Below are positions 32,258 to 42,070 of a stretch of DNA of 64,000 bases, piece after piece (within the stretch, counting starts at the first letter, position 1; each line of letters starts with the position of its first letter). The stretch comes from Bacteroidales bacterium UBA3834. GTDB lineage: Bacteria; Bacteroidota; Bacteroidia; Bacteroidales; P3. The notes beneath the pieces were generated by a model. The model did no database searches, was not told the DNA's origin, and worked only from the letters and a program-made list of their open reading frames with translations. The stretch lies in the NCBI GenBank assembly GCA_002392965.1, contig DGIA01000006.1:141084-205083 (forward strand), in the 5' to 3' direction. A program made the position numbers and the translations under genes.

Positions 32258-32321
32258 AGGGTTTAAGAGGATTAAGGGGTTTAAGAAGTTTAATTGGGTT
32301 AATGGGATTAATGGTTTAAGG
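32249..32321. repeat. Array of degenerate GGTTTAAG / GGATTAA units
   Basis: About eight consecutive 8-10 bp units (AAGGGGTTTAAAGGGTTTAA and variants) fill the gap between the nucleotidase stop and the KAP promoter region. Confidence 0.65.
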
Positions 32322-32367
32322 ATTACTATGTGCGCAAAATATTTTTTGCCGAATCGGCGAAAAGTTG

Positions 32368-32375
32368 TACCTTTG
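32368..32375 (+). promoter_or_regulatory. Promoter of the KAP ATPase gene
   Basis: TACCTTTG, 50 nt upstream of ATG 32426. Confidence 0.7.
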
Positions 32376-32425
32376 CACTTGAAAAAAATCTTATTGTTGG
32401 CAAAGAATTAAAGCTAGAGCGAAAT

Positions 32426-34216
32426 ATGATTTCAAGCATTATCGACATACCGCGTCAGCACGACCAGAACGACCTTTTTGGCATCAATGTATATCAAGAT
32501 GCGCTGATAGATTTTATCAAGCATACAGATACACCTATCACCATCGCCCTGCAGGGCGAGTGGGGCAGCGGCAAGACCTCGCTGATGAACCTTCTGCGGT
32601 GGAACCTCTGCGACGCGGAGGAAGCCGAACTTGATGGGGCCCCCGTCACCCATGTGCAGGCCCCTTTCTATCCGATATGGATCAACACCTGGCAGTACTC
32701 GCTGATGAAGTCGCCCAACCAGGCTATCATGAGCATCCTCGACGGCATCATCAACCAGATAGGTGCCCTTAACCCCAGCGACCAGCGGTGGAACGACAGC
32801 AAGAAGAAGATAGGCAAACTGTTCAAGAAGATGGCCAAGGTGGGTACACAGATGGCTGTCTCGGCGGCAGGGTTCGATGGCGGTGCGGTGGCTGAACTCT
32901 TCGAGGGCGAGGAGTCGCCGCAGAGCGACATCAGCCAGCTCAAGGACGAAATAGAGTCGCTGATAGCCGATGCCCTCGAGCATAACCCATCGAAGAAGGG
33001 CTTCACCTTCTACATCGACGACCTCGACCGTATTGACCCGCCGGTGGCTGTGGAAATTCTCGAATTGCTGAAGAACATCTTCGACCTGAAACATTGTGTC
33101 TTTATCCTGGCCATCGACTACGATGTGGTTATCAAGGGTCTCAAGCCTAAATTCGGCGAGCTCACGGACAAGAACGAACGTGAGTTCCGCTCGTTCTTCG
33201 ACAAGATCATCCAGCTGCCCTTCTCGATGCCAGTGGCGTCGTACAACATCGACACCTTCCTGGTTGACGCGTTGAAGCAGATAGAATTCTTCTCGGACAA
33301 GGAGCTGGAAGACCCCACAACGGCCGCCAACCTGTCGGAGATAGCGCGGCTGTCGGTCGGCTGCAACCCACGTTCGCTGAAGCGACTTACGAACACCTTG
33401 TCGCTGATATCCATCATCAACCGCCGCCTTGCCGAAGGCGAAGAGACGGCGGGGCAGAACAAGATCCTCAACTTTGCCCTTGTCTGCACACAGATTGCCT
33501 ATCCCTATATCTACAACCAGCTGACGGAAGAGCCCGACTTCAAGCAATGGAACGACAAGATTGCCTCCAAGCTGAAACTGCGCCCCCTCACCGAGGAAGA
33601 GCGCAGGACGTTGGATGCTTCGGATGAGTTTGACGAGGAGTGGGAGAAGGTGACGTTCCGCATGTGCCAGAAGGAGACCTACCTGAGCATGAGGGCCTTC
33701 CAGGTTTCGGGCCTGTTGAACAAGATGGCCGAATTGGTTGACAAGAAATCCGACCTGGGCGAGGTGGTTGCCGCCACACTCGAGATGTCGGCAGTGACCA
33801 ACCTCAAGGCATTCGACACGCCTCAACAGACGCAAACATATAACCGCCAATACTGGGTGGAGCGGAGCAACGAAGCCAATGTCATCCTTGCAGAAAAGTT
33901 GATTGAAGCATTCAATTCAGCCACAGAGTTCACCTACCAATACAAATACAACAAAACCAATTTGGGCTTAAGGATGAATGGATCTGCCACGAACTATATG
34001 TCTGTTGTGCCTCGACGCCGCGATGTTACTATATGGATCAAGGTGGAATGCACAGACGAGATTGACAGCATTTTAGCCGGGAGATTTGGAGGACGCTATC
34101 ATGACAGTGGATGGTATTCCATGAGTCTCAAGAACCAACTGGACAAGAACGACGAGAACCTTGAAGCGCTCAAACCGGTGTTTACCCAAGCTGAGAAGGA
34201 GTATTTCAAGAAATAA
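32426..34216 (+). CDS. KAP-family P-loop ATPase
   Basis: A 596-aa protein. Walker A is GEWGSGKTS (44-52) and Walker B FTFYIDDLDRIDP (about 193-205), with the KAP-type continuation LKHCVFILAIDYDVV. No transmembrane helices are inserted, unlike many KAP proteins. The last 100 residues (TEFTYQYKYNKTNLGLRM, then RRRDVTIWIKVECTDEIDS) look like a DUF5655-type C-terminal domain. KAP ATPases include phage-exclusion proteins, so a defence role is possible. Start ATG 32426 is used because the longer frame overlaps the promoter. A long open frame on the opposite strand is a shadow. Confidence 0.85.
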   Translation: MISSIIDIPRQHDQNDLFGINVYQDALIDFIKHTDTPITIALQGEWGSGKTSLMNLLRWNLCDAEEAELDGAPVTHVQAPFYPIWINTWQYSLMKSPNQAIMSILDGIINQIGALNPSDQRWNDSKKKIGKLFKKMAKVGTQMAVSAAGFDGGAVAELFEGEESPQSDISQLKDEIESLIADALEHNPSKKGFTFYIDDLDRIDPPVAVEILELLKNIFDLKHCVFILAIDYDVVIKGLKPKFGELTDKNEREFRSFFDKIIQLPFSMPVASYNIDTFLVDALKQIEFFSDKELEDPTTAANLSEIARLSVGCNPRSLKRLTNTLSLISIINRRLAEGEETAGQNKILNFALVCTQIAYPYIYNQLTEEPDFKQWNDKIASKLKLRPLTEEERRTLDASDEFDEEWEKVTFRMCQKETYLSMRAFQVSGLLNKMAELVDKKSDLGEVVAATLEMSAVTNLKAFDTPQQTQTYNRQYWVERSNEANVILAEKLIEAFNSATEFTYQYKYNKTNLGLRMNGSATNYMSVVPRRRDVTIWIKVECTDEIDSILAGRFGGRYHDSGWYSMSLKNQLDKNDENLEALKPVFTQAEKEYFKK

Positions 34217-34350
34217 TCCTTTGACGGATAAAAACGAACATCCTCAGACGAGCAAAGGCAAAACCGAACTCCGCAAAGAATCCGGTTCCTTGATAAGGAC
34301 GATGTAACGGGAACCTATCGGCCATACCGATGGGGATATCGGCATACTGA

Positions 34351-34384
34351 GGGCGCACTATTTCATATAGGGGATGCGCCCTTC
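34351..34384 (+). terminator. Possible terminator of the KAP gene
   Basis: GGGCGCA pairs with TGCGCCC across a 16-nt loop, followed by TTCTT. The T-run is weak. Confidence 0.4.
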
Positions 34385-34402
34385 TTAATGTCTTATAGTC
34401 AT

Positions 34403-34436
34403 AAAAAAAGGACTGCCCGGAGAACCCGGGCAATCC
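34403..34436 (-). terminator. rpsO terminator
   Basis: A strong stem with CCCGG/CCGGG core and one mismatch, ending in a run of T on the minus strand (A-run at 34403-34409). Confidence 0.8.
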
Positions 34437-34496
34437 CAACCATAACCAAATAAATATGAAAAACTATTTTCTTGTTGAAGGCAACCTGGTGCGCGG

Positions 34497-34766
34497 TTAC
34501 TTACGCAGGCCAAGCTGTTTGACGATGGCACGATAGCGCTCGATGTCTTTCTCTTTGAGGTAGTCGAGCATCTTGCGACGCTTACCGACGAGCATGACGA
34601 GGGCACGCTCGGAGACCTGGTCTTTCTTGTGCTGCTTCATCAATTCGGTGAGGTGCTGGATGCGATAGGTGAAGAGGGCGATCTGTCCTTCGGTGCTTCC
34701 AGTATCTTTTGCGGATTTACCGTACTGTGCGAAGATTTCTTCTTTTTTTTCTTTTGTCAGATACAT
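34497..34766 (-). CDS. rpsO: Ribosomal protein S15
   Basis: An 89-aa protein with the normal S15 length and signature (GSTEGQIALFTYRIQHLTEL, then LVMLVGKRRKMLDYLKEKD). It binds 16S rRNA in the platform of the small subunit. It is a single-gene unit with promoter TATTTTTG at 34816-34823 and its own terminator. It marks the return from the accessory region to conserved genes. Confidence 0.97.
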   Translation of the reverse strand: MYLTKEKKEEIFAQYGKSAKDTGSTEGQIALFTYRIQHLTELMKQHKKDQVSERALVMLVGKRRKMLDYLKEKDIERYRAIVKQLGLRK

Positions 34767-34815
34767 AACGTGTTACGTTTGTTTTATTCTCTTTATTTCA
34801 TTCTTGAATCGGATG

Positions 34816-34823
34816 CAAAAATA
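34816..34823 (-). promoter_or_regulatory. rpsO promoter -7 element
   Basis: TATTTTTG on the reverse strand, 50 nt upstream of rpsO. Confidence 0.65.
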
Positions 34824-34942
34824 CAACTATTTCTCAAACCGGCAAAATATTTTCACTCTTTTACGCGCATTTAACACTTATTATGAAAATCCACAGGTGT
34901 CACGCAAGCACTTCCCCCACAATATTAATCTAACTATCGAAG

Positions 34943-34978
34943 AAAAGGGGGAGGCTTCAATGAAGTCTCCCCCCTTTC
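34943..34978 (-). terminator. Terminator of the greA-HIT unit
   Basis: A long G-rich/C-rich stem (GGGGGAGGCTTC with its near complement) followed on the minus strand by CCTTTTCTT. Confidence 0.7.
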
Positions 34979-34996
34979 TCATAAATCAAACGATCG

Positions 34997-35389
34997 TTAT
35001 TCGACGGCGGCGGCAATCTCAGCTGCCAATGCTTTCAATTCGTCAGAGGTCATCTCTACATGATGTGAGAAACTGAGGTCGCCAGGTTTGTTGAGCGGCA
35101 CCAGATGGATGTGTACATGGGGTACATCAATGCCCACCACAGCCTCGCCAATCTTGATGCAGGGGCATACTTTCTTCAGACCCTTGGCCACACGCTTGGC
35201 AAAAAGATGCAACTCGCAGAACAACTCGTCGTCCAGATCGAAGATGTAATCCACCTCTTTCTTGGGTATGCACAGCACGTGGCCACGTACGATGGGGTTG
35301 ACATCGAGGAAGGCCAGACAATGTTCGGTCTCGGCCACACGGTAGCACGGAATCTCACCGGCAACAATCTTACTGAAAATGCTTGCCAT
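34997..35389 (-). CDS. HIT-family nucleotide hydrolase/transferase
   Basis: A 130-aa histidine-triad protein with the active-site motif HVHIHLVPL (H91, H93, H95) and the N-terminal IFSKIVAGEIPCYRV of Hint-type proteins. Family members hydrolyse nucleoside phosphoramidates and related compounds. It follows greA by 34 nt, a pairing seen in other Bacteroidota, and ends at a G-rich terminator. Confidence 0.93.
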   Translation of the reverse strand: MASIFSKIVAGEIPCYRVAETEHCLAFLDVNPIVRGHVLCIPKKEVDYIFDLDDELFCELHLFAKRVAKGLKKVCPCIKIGEAVVGIDVPHVHIHLVPLNKPGDLSFSHHVEMTSDELKALAAEIAAAVE

Positions 35390-35423
35390 AACAGTTTAGG
35401 ATTTGATGTTCCTGAAAAAAAGA

Positions 35424-35897
35424 TTAGCGTTCAATCTTGGTCAATTCGAAGGTCATCTTACCTGCGGGGACGTTGACTTCCACCACATCTCCTACTTTGT
35501 GGCCAAGAAAAGCCGAAGCGAAAGGCGATGTAATGCTAATTTTACCTTCTTTGAGGTTGGCCTCACTCTCGGGTACAATGGTGTAACGCTGCACCATCTT
35601 GTTTTTGGTGTTGCGGATGGTGATGATGGAAAGCAGGAGCACCTTCGAGGTATCAATCTTGCTTTCATCAAGCAGGCGGGCGTTGGCCACAAGGACCTGA
35701 AGTTTGCTGATACGAGCTTCCAGATGGCCTTGGGCCTCTTTGGCGGCGTCATATTCAGCGTTCTCGCTGAGGTCACCTTTATCGCGCGCTTCCGCAATGG
35801 CCGCCGACGCAGCGGGTCGTTCGACAGCTATCAAGTGATGCAGTTCGTCTTTCAGTTTCTGCAAACCCTCTTCGCTATAATATTTGATTTCTGCCAT
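35424..35897 (-). CDS. greA: Transcription elongation factor GreA
   Basis: A 157-aa protein with the N-terminal coiled coil (about 10-75) carrying the catalytic acidic tip GDLSENAEY (D42, E45), and a C-terminal FKBP-like domain ending VPAGKMTFELTKI. It rescues backtracked RNA polymerase by stimulating transcript cleavage. No TAnnTTTG box was found in the short gap upstream, so it may be expressed by read-through of the PorV terminator or from an unseen promoter. Confidence 0.96.
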   Translation of the reverse strand: MAEIKYYSEEGLQKLKDELHHLIAVERPAASAAIAEARDKGDLSENAEYDAAKEAQGHLEARISKLQVLVANARLLDESKIDTSKVLLLSIITIRNTKNKMVQRYTIVPESEANLKEGKISITSPFASAFLGHKVGDVVEVNVPAGKMTFELTKIER

Positions 35898-35924
35898 AGT
35901 GACAATTGTTTTATTAAGGCGTTT

Positions 35925-35958
35925 AAAAAGTGGGAAAGGCTTTGTAAAGCCTTTCCCA
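35925..35958 (-). terminator. Terminator of the secDF-PorV operon
   Basis: A perfect 13-bp stem (TGGGAAAGGCTTT and complement) with a 2-nt gap, followed on the minus strand by CTTTTTAAA. Confidence 0.8.
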
Positions 35959-35984
35959 ATGATTGGTCATGTGTAAGTACTCGG

Positions 35985-37055
35985 TCAGAAGCGGAAGCTG
36001 GCGCCAATGGCGTGGGTGCCACGCAAAGGAGTAGCCGACTGATAAGAATAGTCAATGCGTAAACCGAGGTTGTCCTGCTTCTTTGACAAGGGTACATCAA
36101 CCGAGGCACCGGCGCAGATACCATTATTGGCAGTGGCGGCATTACCCGTCCACATGCCGGGCTGCAAGATATAGCCAGCACGCACTTCAAACATATTGAG
36201 CAAACTATATTCAAGACCGAGAGTGTAGTTGTCGCGCAAGAAAGCATTGGAAGTGAAGGCACCAGCGACGGTAAGACGCTGGTCCCACTTTTCAAACAAG
36301 AAGTCATAAGAGACGCCAATGTTGAGGCAAGTGGGAAGTTCCATCTCAGCACCACGAGTCTCCACAGTGAAGTTATTTCCGGCGGTATTAATCATCTGCA
36401 GGGAGAGACCTGTACCGTCATATTTCATGGAAGGACCCCAGTTCTTCAAAGAGATACCGAACTTGAGTTCGTCGTCATCGCCGGTGACATACTGGATACC
36501 TGCATCAACACCGAATCCAGAACCGGAGACGTTGTCAGTGCTCTCAGTAACCACCTTGAACAAGACCGAACCGTGAATGGTGTTGGTGAAGCTGTGAGCA
36601 TAGGCCACATTGATGTTCATATAACTGGGCGAGAAGGTGCCATTGACACCCGCCTCGGGGCTGTCATACCTAGTAACATCAATATCGCCGAAGCCCATCG
36701 ACATCACATAGATACCCGCCACACCACGCTCGAAGATACGAACACCGAGACCAAAGGTGTTGATACTGGCGCCACTGGCAAGACCACTCTTGCCACCATA
36801 AAGAATCGTGTTGGTGTATGCCACCTCAAAATTCTTCACAAAGGAAAGACCTGCCACATTGGAGAACATAGCCTCAAGACCACGGACATTGGCCACATTG
36901 ACACCTCCCCAACCGGTGTTGCGTGCCCACGGGTTAATGAGCAGCTCTGAGGCACCGGCCGTTCCACGGCGTTCATCGTTGCCAGCCATAGCAGACTGGA
37001 ACGACATCACCGAGAGGAGCACAACTACTGCAAATATTTTTAATGTATTTTTCAT
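35985..37055 (-). CDS. PorV/PorQ-family outer-membrane beta-barrel protein
   Basis: A 356-aa protein with a signal peptide (cleavage near AMAG, about 25) and a barrel with the family start GTAGASELLINPWARNTGWG and FSNVAGLSF, ending in aromatic GASFRF. PorV is the shuttle/attachment partner of type IX secretion cargo; this paralogue is not necessarily PorV itself. It is encoded 34 nt downstream of the giant exported protein, so it may handle that protein specifically. The operon terminates just after it. Confidence 0.88.
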   Translation of the reverse strand: MKNTLKIFAVVVLLSVMSFQSAMAGNDERRGTAGASELLINPWARNTGWGGVNVANVRGLEAMFSNVAGLSFVKNFEVAYTNTILYGGKSGLASGASINTFGLGVRIFERGVAGIYVMSMGFGDIDVTRYDSPEAGVNGTFSPSYMNINVAYAHSFTNTIHGSVLFKVVTESTDNVSGSGFGVDAGIQYVTGDDDELKFGISLKNWGPSMKYDGTGLSLQMINTAGNNFTVETRGAEMELPTCLNIGVSYDFLFEKWDQRLTVAGAFTSNAFLRDNYTLGLEYSLLNMFEVRAGYILQPGMWTGNAATANNGICAGASVDVPLSKKQDNLGLRIDYSYQSATPLRGTHAIGASFRF

Positions 37056-37089
37056 CTTCTTAAATATTTTACGTCGTTATGTTACAATG

Positions 37090-40000
37090 TTAGAATCCGA
37101 AAGAGTTGAGGTCAACGGGACGCATGGTACCAAACCACTTGACAACGCGCTCGCCAACACCTGGCACTGAGACATGGATGAGATAGACACCACCGGCAAT
37201 GGGGATACCGGTCTGGTTATGCAGATCCCAGTCATAAGTGGTTGCATTGACAGGCGTGGGGCCAAGGGTACGAACCAAGGTACCATCAACAGTATAGATA
37301 TGGATGGTGCAGCCTTCTTTTGCTCCAGCAGCATTGATACCGGTGGGCAGGTTGACAATGCGCACCTTTGTTTCCAACTGGCTGGCAGTCTCATACTGCG
37401 AATAACTGTAGTAAGGATTAGGTACCACATTGATTTGGCTTAGCAACGAATCCTTATAACTCTGAGTTGCACCCTCCTTGGTGGCGAGGTTTTCAAGTAC
37501 AGCATCGGATGCGTTGATAACAAACTGATAGGCCGGCATATTGTTGTTGACAGGGCGTGCAATCTTGGTCCCATTCTGCGAAAGGAAACGGTTATACGGT
37601 GCACGAATGTCAATGTTGACTGTAACGTCGCACGGGATATTACGCGGATCGTCGAAAGCAAAGCGGGAATCAACAAGCGGAATGTTGACCCAAGCCACAG
37701 AAGCATAGAGGAATGCGATACTGTCGCGCAGCGGATTGAGAACCTCGGAGGTGGAACGTGTCAAACCATTATATAAGTTTGCATTAGACGTGTTCTCTTG
37801 ACGAACAGACATAAGTTTGTCGATCTTCTTCAAGAATGACATCGCCCACTTACCGGCATCATAACTGGGAGTTCTATAGTAACGATAATCGCCCTTCTTG
37901 GTCTGAAGGTCATAGAACAACTGGTTGGTGGCATTCATCACATAAACGAAGTGTCGGCCACCAAAGACATAGTCACCAGTGCCTTCCATGATTTCACTTG
38001 TGGGATTCCATTTCATATCCCGGCCATTGTACTGAATATAACGGGAGTCCTCGCCAAACATGATGTTCAAACGCTCACCTGTGACCGTGTTAATGGCATA
38101 ACCCGGGAACCAACCCATACCGCTATCGGCAATATAGGCAGGATTTGACGAGCTGTTCACATTGGGAGCAACACCCAAGTCAGCACATGTACGACCGAGC
38201 TTATCAACCGAAGCATGCTTACGGGCACTAAACTTACGGGCATTACCTTCTGCCTGGGTATAGTCGTCACACATCTCAATGACTGGGCAACGGGTCCACT
38301 TCGAGGTGTCAGCAGTGAAAACAATGTGCACACTAGGCAACTTGGAAAGCTCATTGAAGTTGACAGCAAGATTGGTGGAAGGAGTCATAAGCTGACGCTC
38401 CACACGATTACGTTTCACAATCACAGAGCCATAACCTGGTACGGCAGTAAGACTGTCAAATACCGATCGATCTGCAATATAATAGGAGAAGTTGAAACCA
38501 GGATGGTAAGGCAATGTAGAGACCAAACCATACGGAGCCCACAATCCACTCACAACATCTTCATAAAGTTGTTTCTTATCGATGCCTTCATTCCTGATTG
38601 CTCCACCCGACTGCGTCTGATATCCTTTGAAGAAGTCCTCATCAAGGAAACTGGCATCGAGCGCGTTGTTAAGGCTATATGGGGTACTGTAAGCCTGGAA
38701 TCTCTTATATGACTCGGGGGCATACTGGGAACCAGAACGAATCCAGTTGTAGTGCATGTAAGAATCATTGTCAGGAACACCAGACAGCCACTGAGCATGG
38801 TCGTTGCCATAAATCATCTCGGACGAAAGCACAGCTCCATCCTTGACGAAACCATCATAGAAGTAACCACCATAGGCCTCACCACCGAACATGCCGCCTT
38901 TGAACTTGTTTCTCGACTGATCATAATTGCTATTACCAGCGGCAACATTGGGGTTAACAAGCGAAACCGCCAAACCAAGATCGAGGAAAAGCTGCTCGTT
39001 ATAACGGGAGATGGTGAAATCAGACCACACTGTGTCATGCCCACCCTCGGGAATCATGAACCAGCGGGTATGTTTATTAACCACCGTAGCGGCATCATTA
39101 CTGGCGGGAACAGCTACACCATTCTCGTCAAAAGCTTTGAAATAGATGTTGTAACGTCCCTGCCGCAGTTTTAGAGGATCGATGACACGAACGTTAATGG
39201 GACCATAGTTTTCCTCATACTTGGGTTGAATAATCATACATGCATTTTGCATCTCTGATTGGTCATCCTCAATCTGTGGAGGATAGGTGCGGAATGTGCC
39301 GGGCCCTTTGCCAGGAACACCTGCAGGACCCATCAGTTCTTCTATAGACTGCTGGGTGAGACGCAGTGTGGATCCTCCATTACCATAACCTTCAATACGA
39401 ATAATATTGGGGCACATGCCGAATTCGGCCTGAGCCATCTTGCCGCCATCCTCAACAGCAGGATTGTGAGGGATTGCAGTAATGGGGGCGATACTACCAC
39501 CCTTCTCGTTCTTACGTCCGGCAAGATAGGGCTGCTTTTGTCCATCCAAGAAAGTAGCTTCAGTCTGCGAATACTCTTTGTACCGGTTCTGGGCGTATGC
39601 GATTGCTATAAAGTAGTATTCTTTGTTGTTTACAAGTGCACTGCTGGAACCCGTAGCGAAAGCGTCGTTTGTGACACGGAACACATGCTGGATACCCTTA
39701 TTTGAACCCTCAACCATCACATTTCCGGTAATAAGACCGGTAGCAGAATTGGTGGTATAGTTAACCAATGTTCCAATGGGCAAAGTGGGGGTCTCGTTTT
39801 CATAGAACACAATCGTACTGTCACCATTAACCACCCTCACCTCGGAAATAAGGGTGTCATAGTAGTTTTCAATGTCGCACTGGAAAATCAGACGAGCCTT
39901 GGCCGGATTGTTGATGTCTGCAATAGAGGTATTGGCATCCTTCAACTGATAAATCTGATAGCCTTCGAAAATGTAACTGCGAGCAGCAGAGTCATACATC

Positions 40001-42045
40001 TGGGGATGTCCCAATTCATCGGTATAACCCTGAGGAATGGCAGGATCCGGCTCACGATATTTCTCTTTATAGTTATTCGATGTAGGTTCCTCATAGCTGA
40101 GATAAAGAATAATCTCATTACTGAGCTCCTGGCAGGTCATCGTGGGAGCATCGGGACCGTCAAGTACCTTAAAACAGTTCTCGAAGAGAGCCTGACAAAC
40201 ATCATCGATGTCGCGAAGCAATTGGACAGAAGCCCACTGATCCTCGCCCGAAGTAGCTTGTGCAAAAGGAATACCAACCGTAATATAGTTCACAGCACCG
40301 GGACGAAGGGTGAATGGACCTGCCGACTGCATGAAACGAACATCACGAGGGTCATTGCCAGCCGTGGTTTCACGCCACATGGTTTGATCCCACGGAGCAG
40401 GAAGCTGGACACTGTCAACACCCCACCCCCACGGGTCGCTGTTGTCCGGGAACATGAAGTCGCAATCAATATTGGTACCGTCATTCGTCGTGCCATAGCC
40501 TTTGCCACCAAAATGCATACGAACGCCATTCTTCCAGTAACCTCTCAAATAGTTGTAATAGTCACTGGCTTTAGTAGGTTCACCATGCTGAGCATCAAGA
40601 CTATTGTCGTAGTAAACAAATCGGCGCATTCCGAAACGCTCATCGTCAATAATATTGTTACCGAAATTCACACCGTTGATAGCACAGTTACCAACAGCAT
40701 CTCCTTTATGGAAATACCAGCTGGCATAGTCATATTTAAAGAAGAGGTCGGCAGCATCCGTGACACCTATTGTATCGTAATAGATATTGCCAAGGGAGTC
40801 AACACGCTTATAGGTATCCAAAAGAGCTTTTACCTGAGGATTGTCATAGCCAGGACTCAGAATCTTGGGAATGTCAATCTTAGGGTTATCAAGACCATCC
40901 GGATCCATGTAAGGACCTTGGAAGAAGTCAATACCAACAGCAGGGGGGATAGAACCAGAATAGCTACCCGAACCTGGAGTATCCTGAGATTTACCATTGT
41001 AGCAGTAACCAAGACCACGACGCACATCGCAACCAACAAAGTCGTCCCATGCATAACCCAAATCCGGATCAACCCACTGGCTAAAATAAGTCTCCCGAAG
41101 TTCATACGTGGAACGGTTGATAATCTCGTAGGAGTAGAAGGTCATGTTGTTAATCTCATCATTGGTCGAGAATGCAAAAGCCTGGGCGCGAATTTCAAGT
41201 CCAATGGATTGACCCTGGGTTTCGGTATGGGTATTTCCCATATCGTTAAAAACCCACCAAATGGTCTGGTCGCCCTTCAGCACCTGATCCGACAATATAC
41301 CACCACTGAAATTATAACCTGCATGATGCAAATCCTCCATGGTATGTTCAACATGATCAGTGTATTTATTCTTCCATTTTGCCTTAAGGGTACGCGGGCA
41401 AAGATCATTATTGAAATCATAATACGGATAGTCACCAGCTGCAGGATTGTACTCAAGGTCATCATCCACATCTTTGAAAGGTGCAAGGAAATTGGTAAGA
41501 TCGTCACCTTGTCCTTTAGCCGGCCAGTTGGCAATGACATCGGGCATCTGATATTCCGGATTGTCATAATTGTTCAGATGCTCCATTACTTCGGCTTTGG
41601 TAATAATCCAATGCTTGTCATAAGCGTTACATACCGGAAGATCAACAGCAGCCGTACCATTCACTTTGAGGGGGCCGGGCCAATAGTCGTCACCTTCACT
41701 TCCGAAACGAAGAGCAGCAATGCGCAACTGGTCGTTCACATCGGTACCACCAATCCACAAGGCGGCACAGTACAGCGGGCAGGTATTGCTGTTCTTAGGT
41801 AGATGGTACTGGGCCACACTGCCGTCATACCACATATTTCCATAGCCGTTAATCAAAGCTCGCACGTTGTTGATATTCAACTCAGCAGTACTCTGAGCTC
41901 GCTTACATGCAGCTGCTTTGGCTTGTACAGCTTTACTTTTAGCGTTGACCTTCTTGCATTCGACGCATTCACGAGCCGACACCGATGCCGTCGCCGTTAC
42001 CAGCAGCAAGGAAATCAATACAAGTTTGCTATATATACTTTTCAT
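37090..42045 (-). CDS. Giant exported protein with T9SS-style C-terminal region
   Basis: A 1651-aa protein with a signal peptide (MKSIYSKLVLISLLLVTATA). ATG 42045 is preferred to a GTG six codons upstream. The N-terminal part is Cys- and Lys-rich (ECVECKKVNAKSKA), followed by long beta-rich regions with Trp/Gly/Asp-rich loops. The C-terminal about 100 residues (VPNPYYSYSQY, then HIYTVDGTLVRTL, NQTGIPIAGGVYLIHVSVPG and VVKWFGTMRPVDLN) resemble the C-terminal regions of T9SS targets, ending in a short conserved tail rather than a free sorting domain. No enzymatic domain recognised. Likely surface-exposed. The opposite strand contains a long shadow frame. Confidence 0.85.
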   Translation of the reverse strand: MKSIYSKLVLISLLLVTATASVSARECVECKKVNAKSKAVQAKAAACKRAQSTAELNINNVRALINGYGNMWYDGSVAQYHLPKNSNTCPLYCAALWIGGTDVNDQLRIAALRFGSEGDDYWPGPLKVNGTAAVDLPVCNAYDKHWIITKAEVMEHLNNYDNPEYQMPDVIANWPAKGQGDDLTNFLAPFKDVDDDLEYNPAAGDYPYYDFNNDLCPRTLKAKWKNKYTDHVEHTMEDLHHAGYNFSGGILSDQVLKGDQTIWWVFNDMGNTHTETQGQSIGLEIRAQAFAFSTNDEINNMTFYSYEIINRSTYELRETYFSQWVDPDLGYAWDDFVGCDVRRGLGYCYNGKSQDTPGSGSYSGSIPPAVGIDFFQGPYMDPDGLDNPKIDIPKILSPGYDNPQVKALLDTYKRVDSLGNIYYDTIGVTDAADLFFKYDYASWYFHKGDAVGNCAINGVNFGNNIIDDERFGMRRFVYYDNSLDAQHGEPTKASDYYNYLRGYWKNGVRMHFGGKGYGTTNDGTNIDCDFMFPDNSDPWGWGVDSVQLPAPWDQTMWRETTAGNDPRDVRFMQSAGPFTLRPGAVNYITVGIPFAQATSGEDQWASVQLLRDIDDVCQALFENCFKVLDGPDAPTMTCQELSNEIILYLSYEEPTSNNYKEKYREPDPAIPQGYTDELGHPQMYDSAARSYIFEGYQIYQLKDANTSIADINNPAKARLIFQCDIENYYDTLISEVRVVNGDSTIVFYENETPTLPIGTLVNYTTNSATGLITGNVMVEGSNKGIQHVFRVTNDAFATGSSSALVNNKEYYFIAIAYAQNRYKEYSQTEATFLDGQKQPYLAGRKNEKGGSIAPITAIPHNPAVEDGGKMAQAEFGMCPNIIRIEGYGNGGSTLRLTQQSIEELMGPAGVPGKGPGTFRTYPPQIEDDQSEMQNACMIIQPKYEENYGPINVRVIDPLKLRQGRYNIYFKAFDENGVAVPASNDAATVVNKHTRWFMIPEGGHDTVWSDFTISRYNEQLFLDLGLAVSLVNPNVAAGNSNYDQSRNKFKGGMFGGEAYGGYFYDGFVKDGAVLSSEMIYGNDHAQWLSGVPDNDSYMHYNWIRSGSQYAPESYKRFQAYSTPYSLNNALDASFLDEDFFKGYQTQSGGAIRNEGIDKKQLYEDVVSGLWAPYGLVSTLPYHPGFNFSYYIADRSVFDSLTAVPGYGSVIVKRNRVERQLMTPSTNLAVNFNELSKLPSVHIVFTADTSKWTRCPVIEMCDDYTQAEGNARKFSARKHASVDKLGRTCADLGVAPNVNSSSNPAYIADSGMGWFPGYAINTVTGERLNIMFGEDSRYIQYNGRDMKWNPTSEIMEGTGDYVFGGRHFVYVMNATNQLFYDLQTKKGDYRYYRTPSYDAGKWAMSFLKKIDKLMSVRQENTSNANLYNGLTRSTSEVLNPLRDSIAFLYASVAWVNIPLVDSRFAFDDPRNIPCDVTVNIDIRAPYNRFLSQNGTKIARPVNNNMPAYQFVINASDAVLENLATKEGATQSYKDSLLSQINVVPNPYYSYSQYETASQLETKVRIVNLPTGINAAGAKEGCTIHIYTVDGTLVRTLGPTPVNATTYDWDLHNQTGIPIAGGVYLIHVSVPGVGERVVKWFGTMRPVDLNSFGF

Positions 42046-42070
42046 CTTGATTAATTTTTTCACTGTTCAA

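Noticed and set aside
32432..33850. A 472-codon open frame opposite the KAP ATPase gene
   Set aside because: It mirrors the coding strand and has no motifs; the KAP Walker motifs are on the plus strand.
40006..41802. A 598-codon open frame opposite the giant exported protein
   Set aside because: It is Ile/Thr/Val-rich shadow sequence without a promoter; the minus-strand gene has a signal peptide, homologous C-terminus and operon context.
37090..42045. A canonical T9SS type A sorting domain
   Set aside because: The C-terminal strands resemble T9SS targets but the protein ends in a short non-standard tail, so only T9SS-style is claimed.
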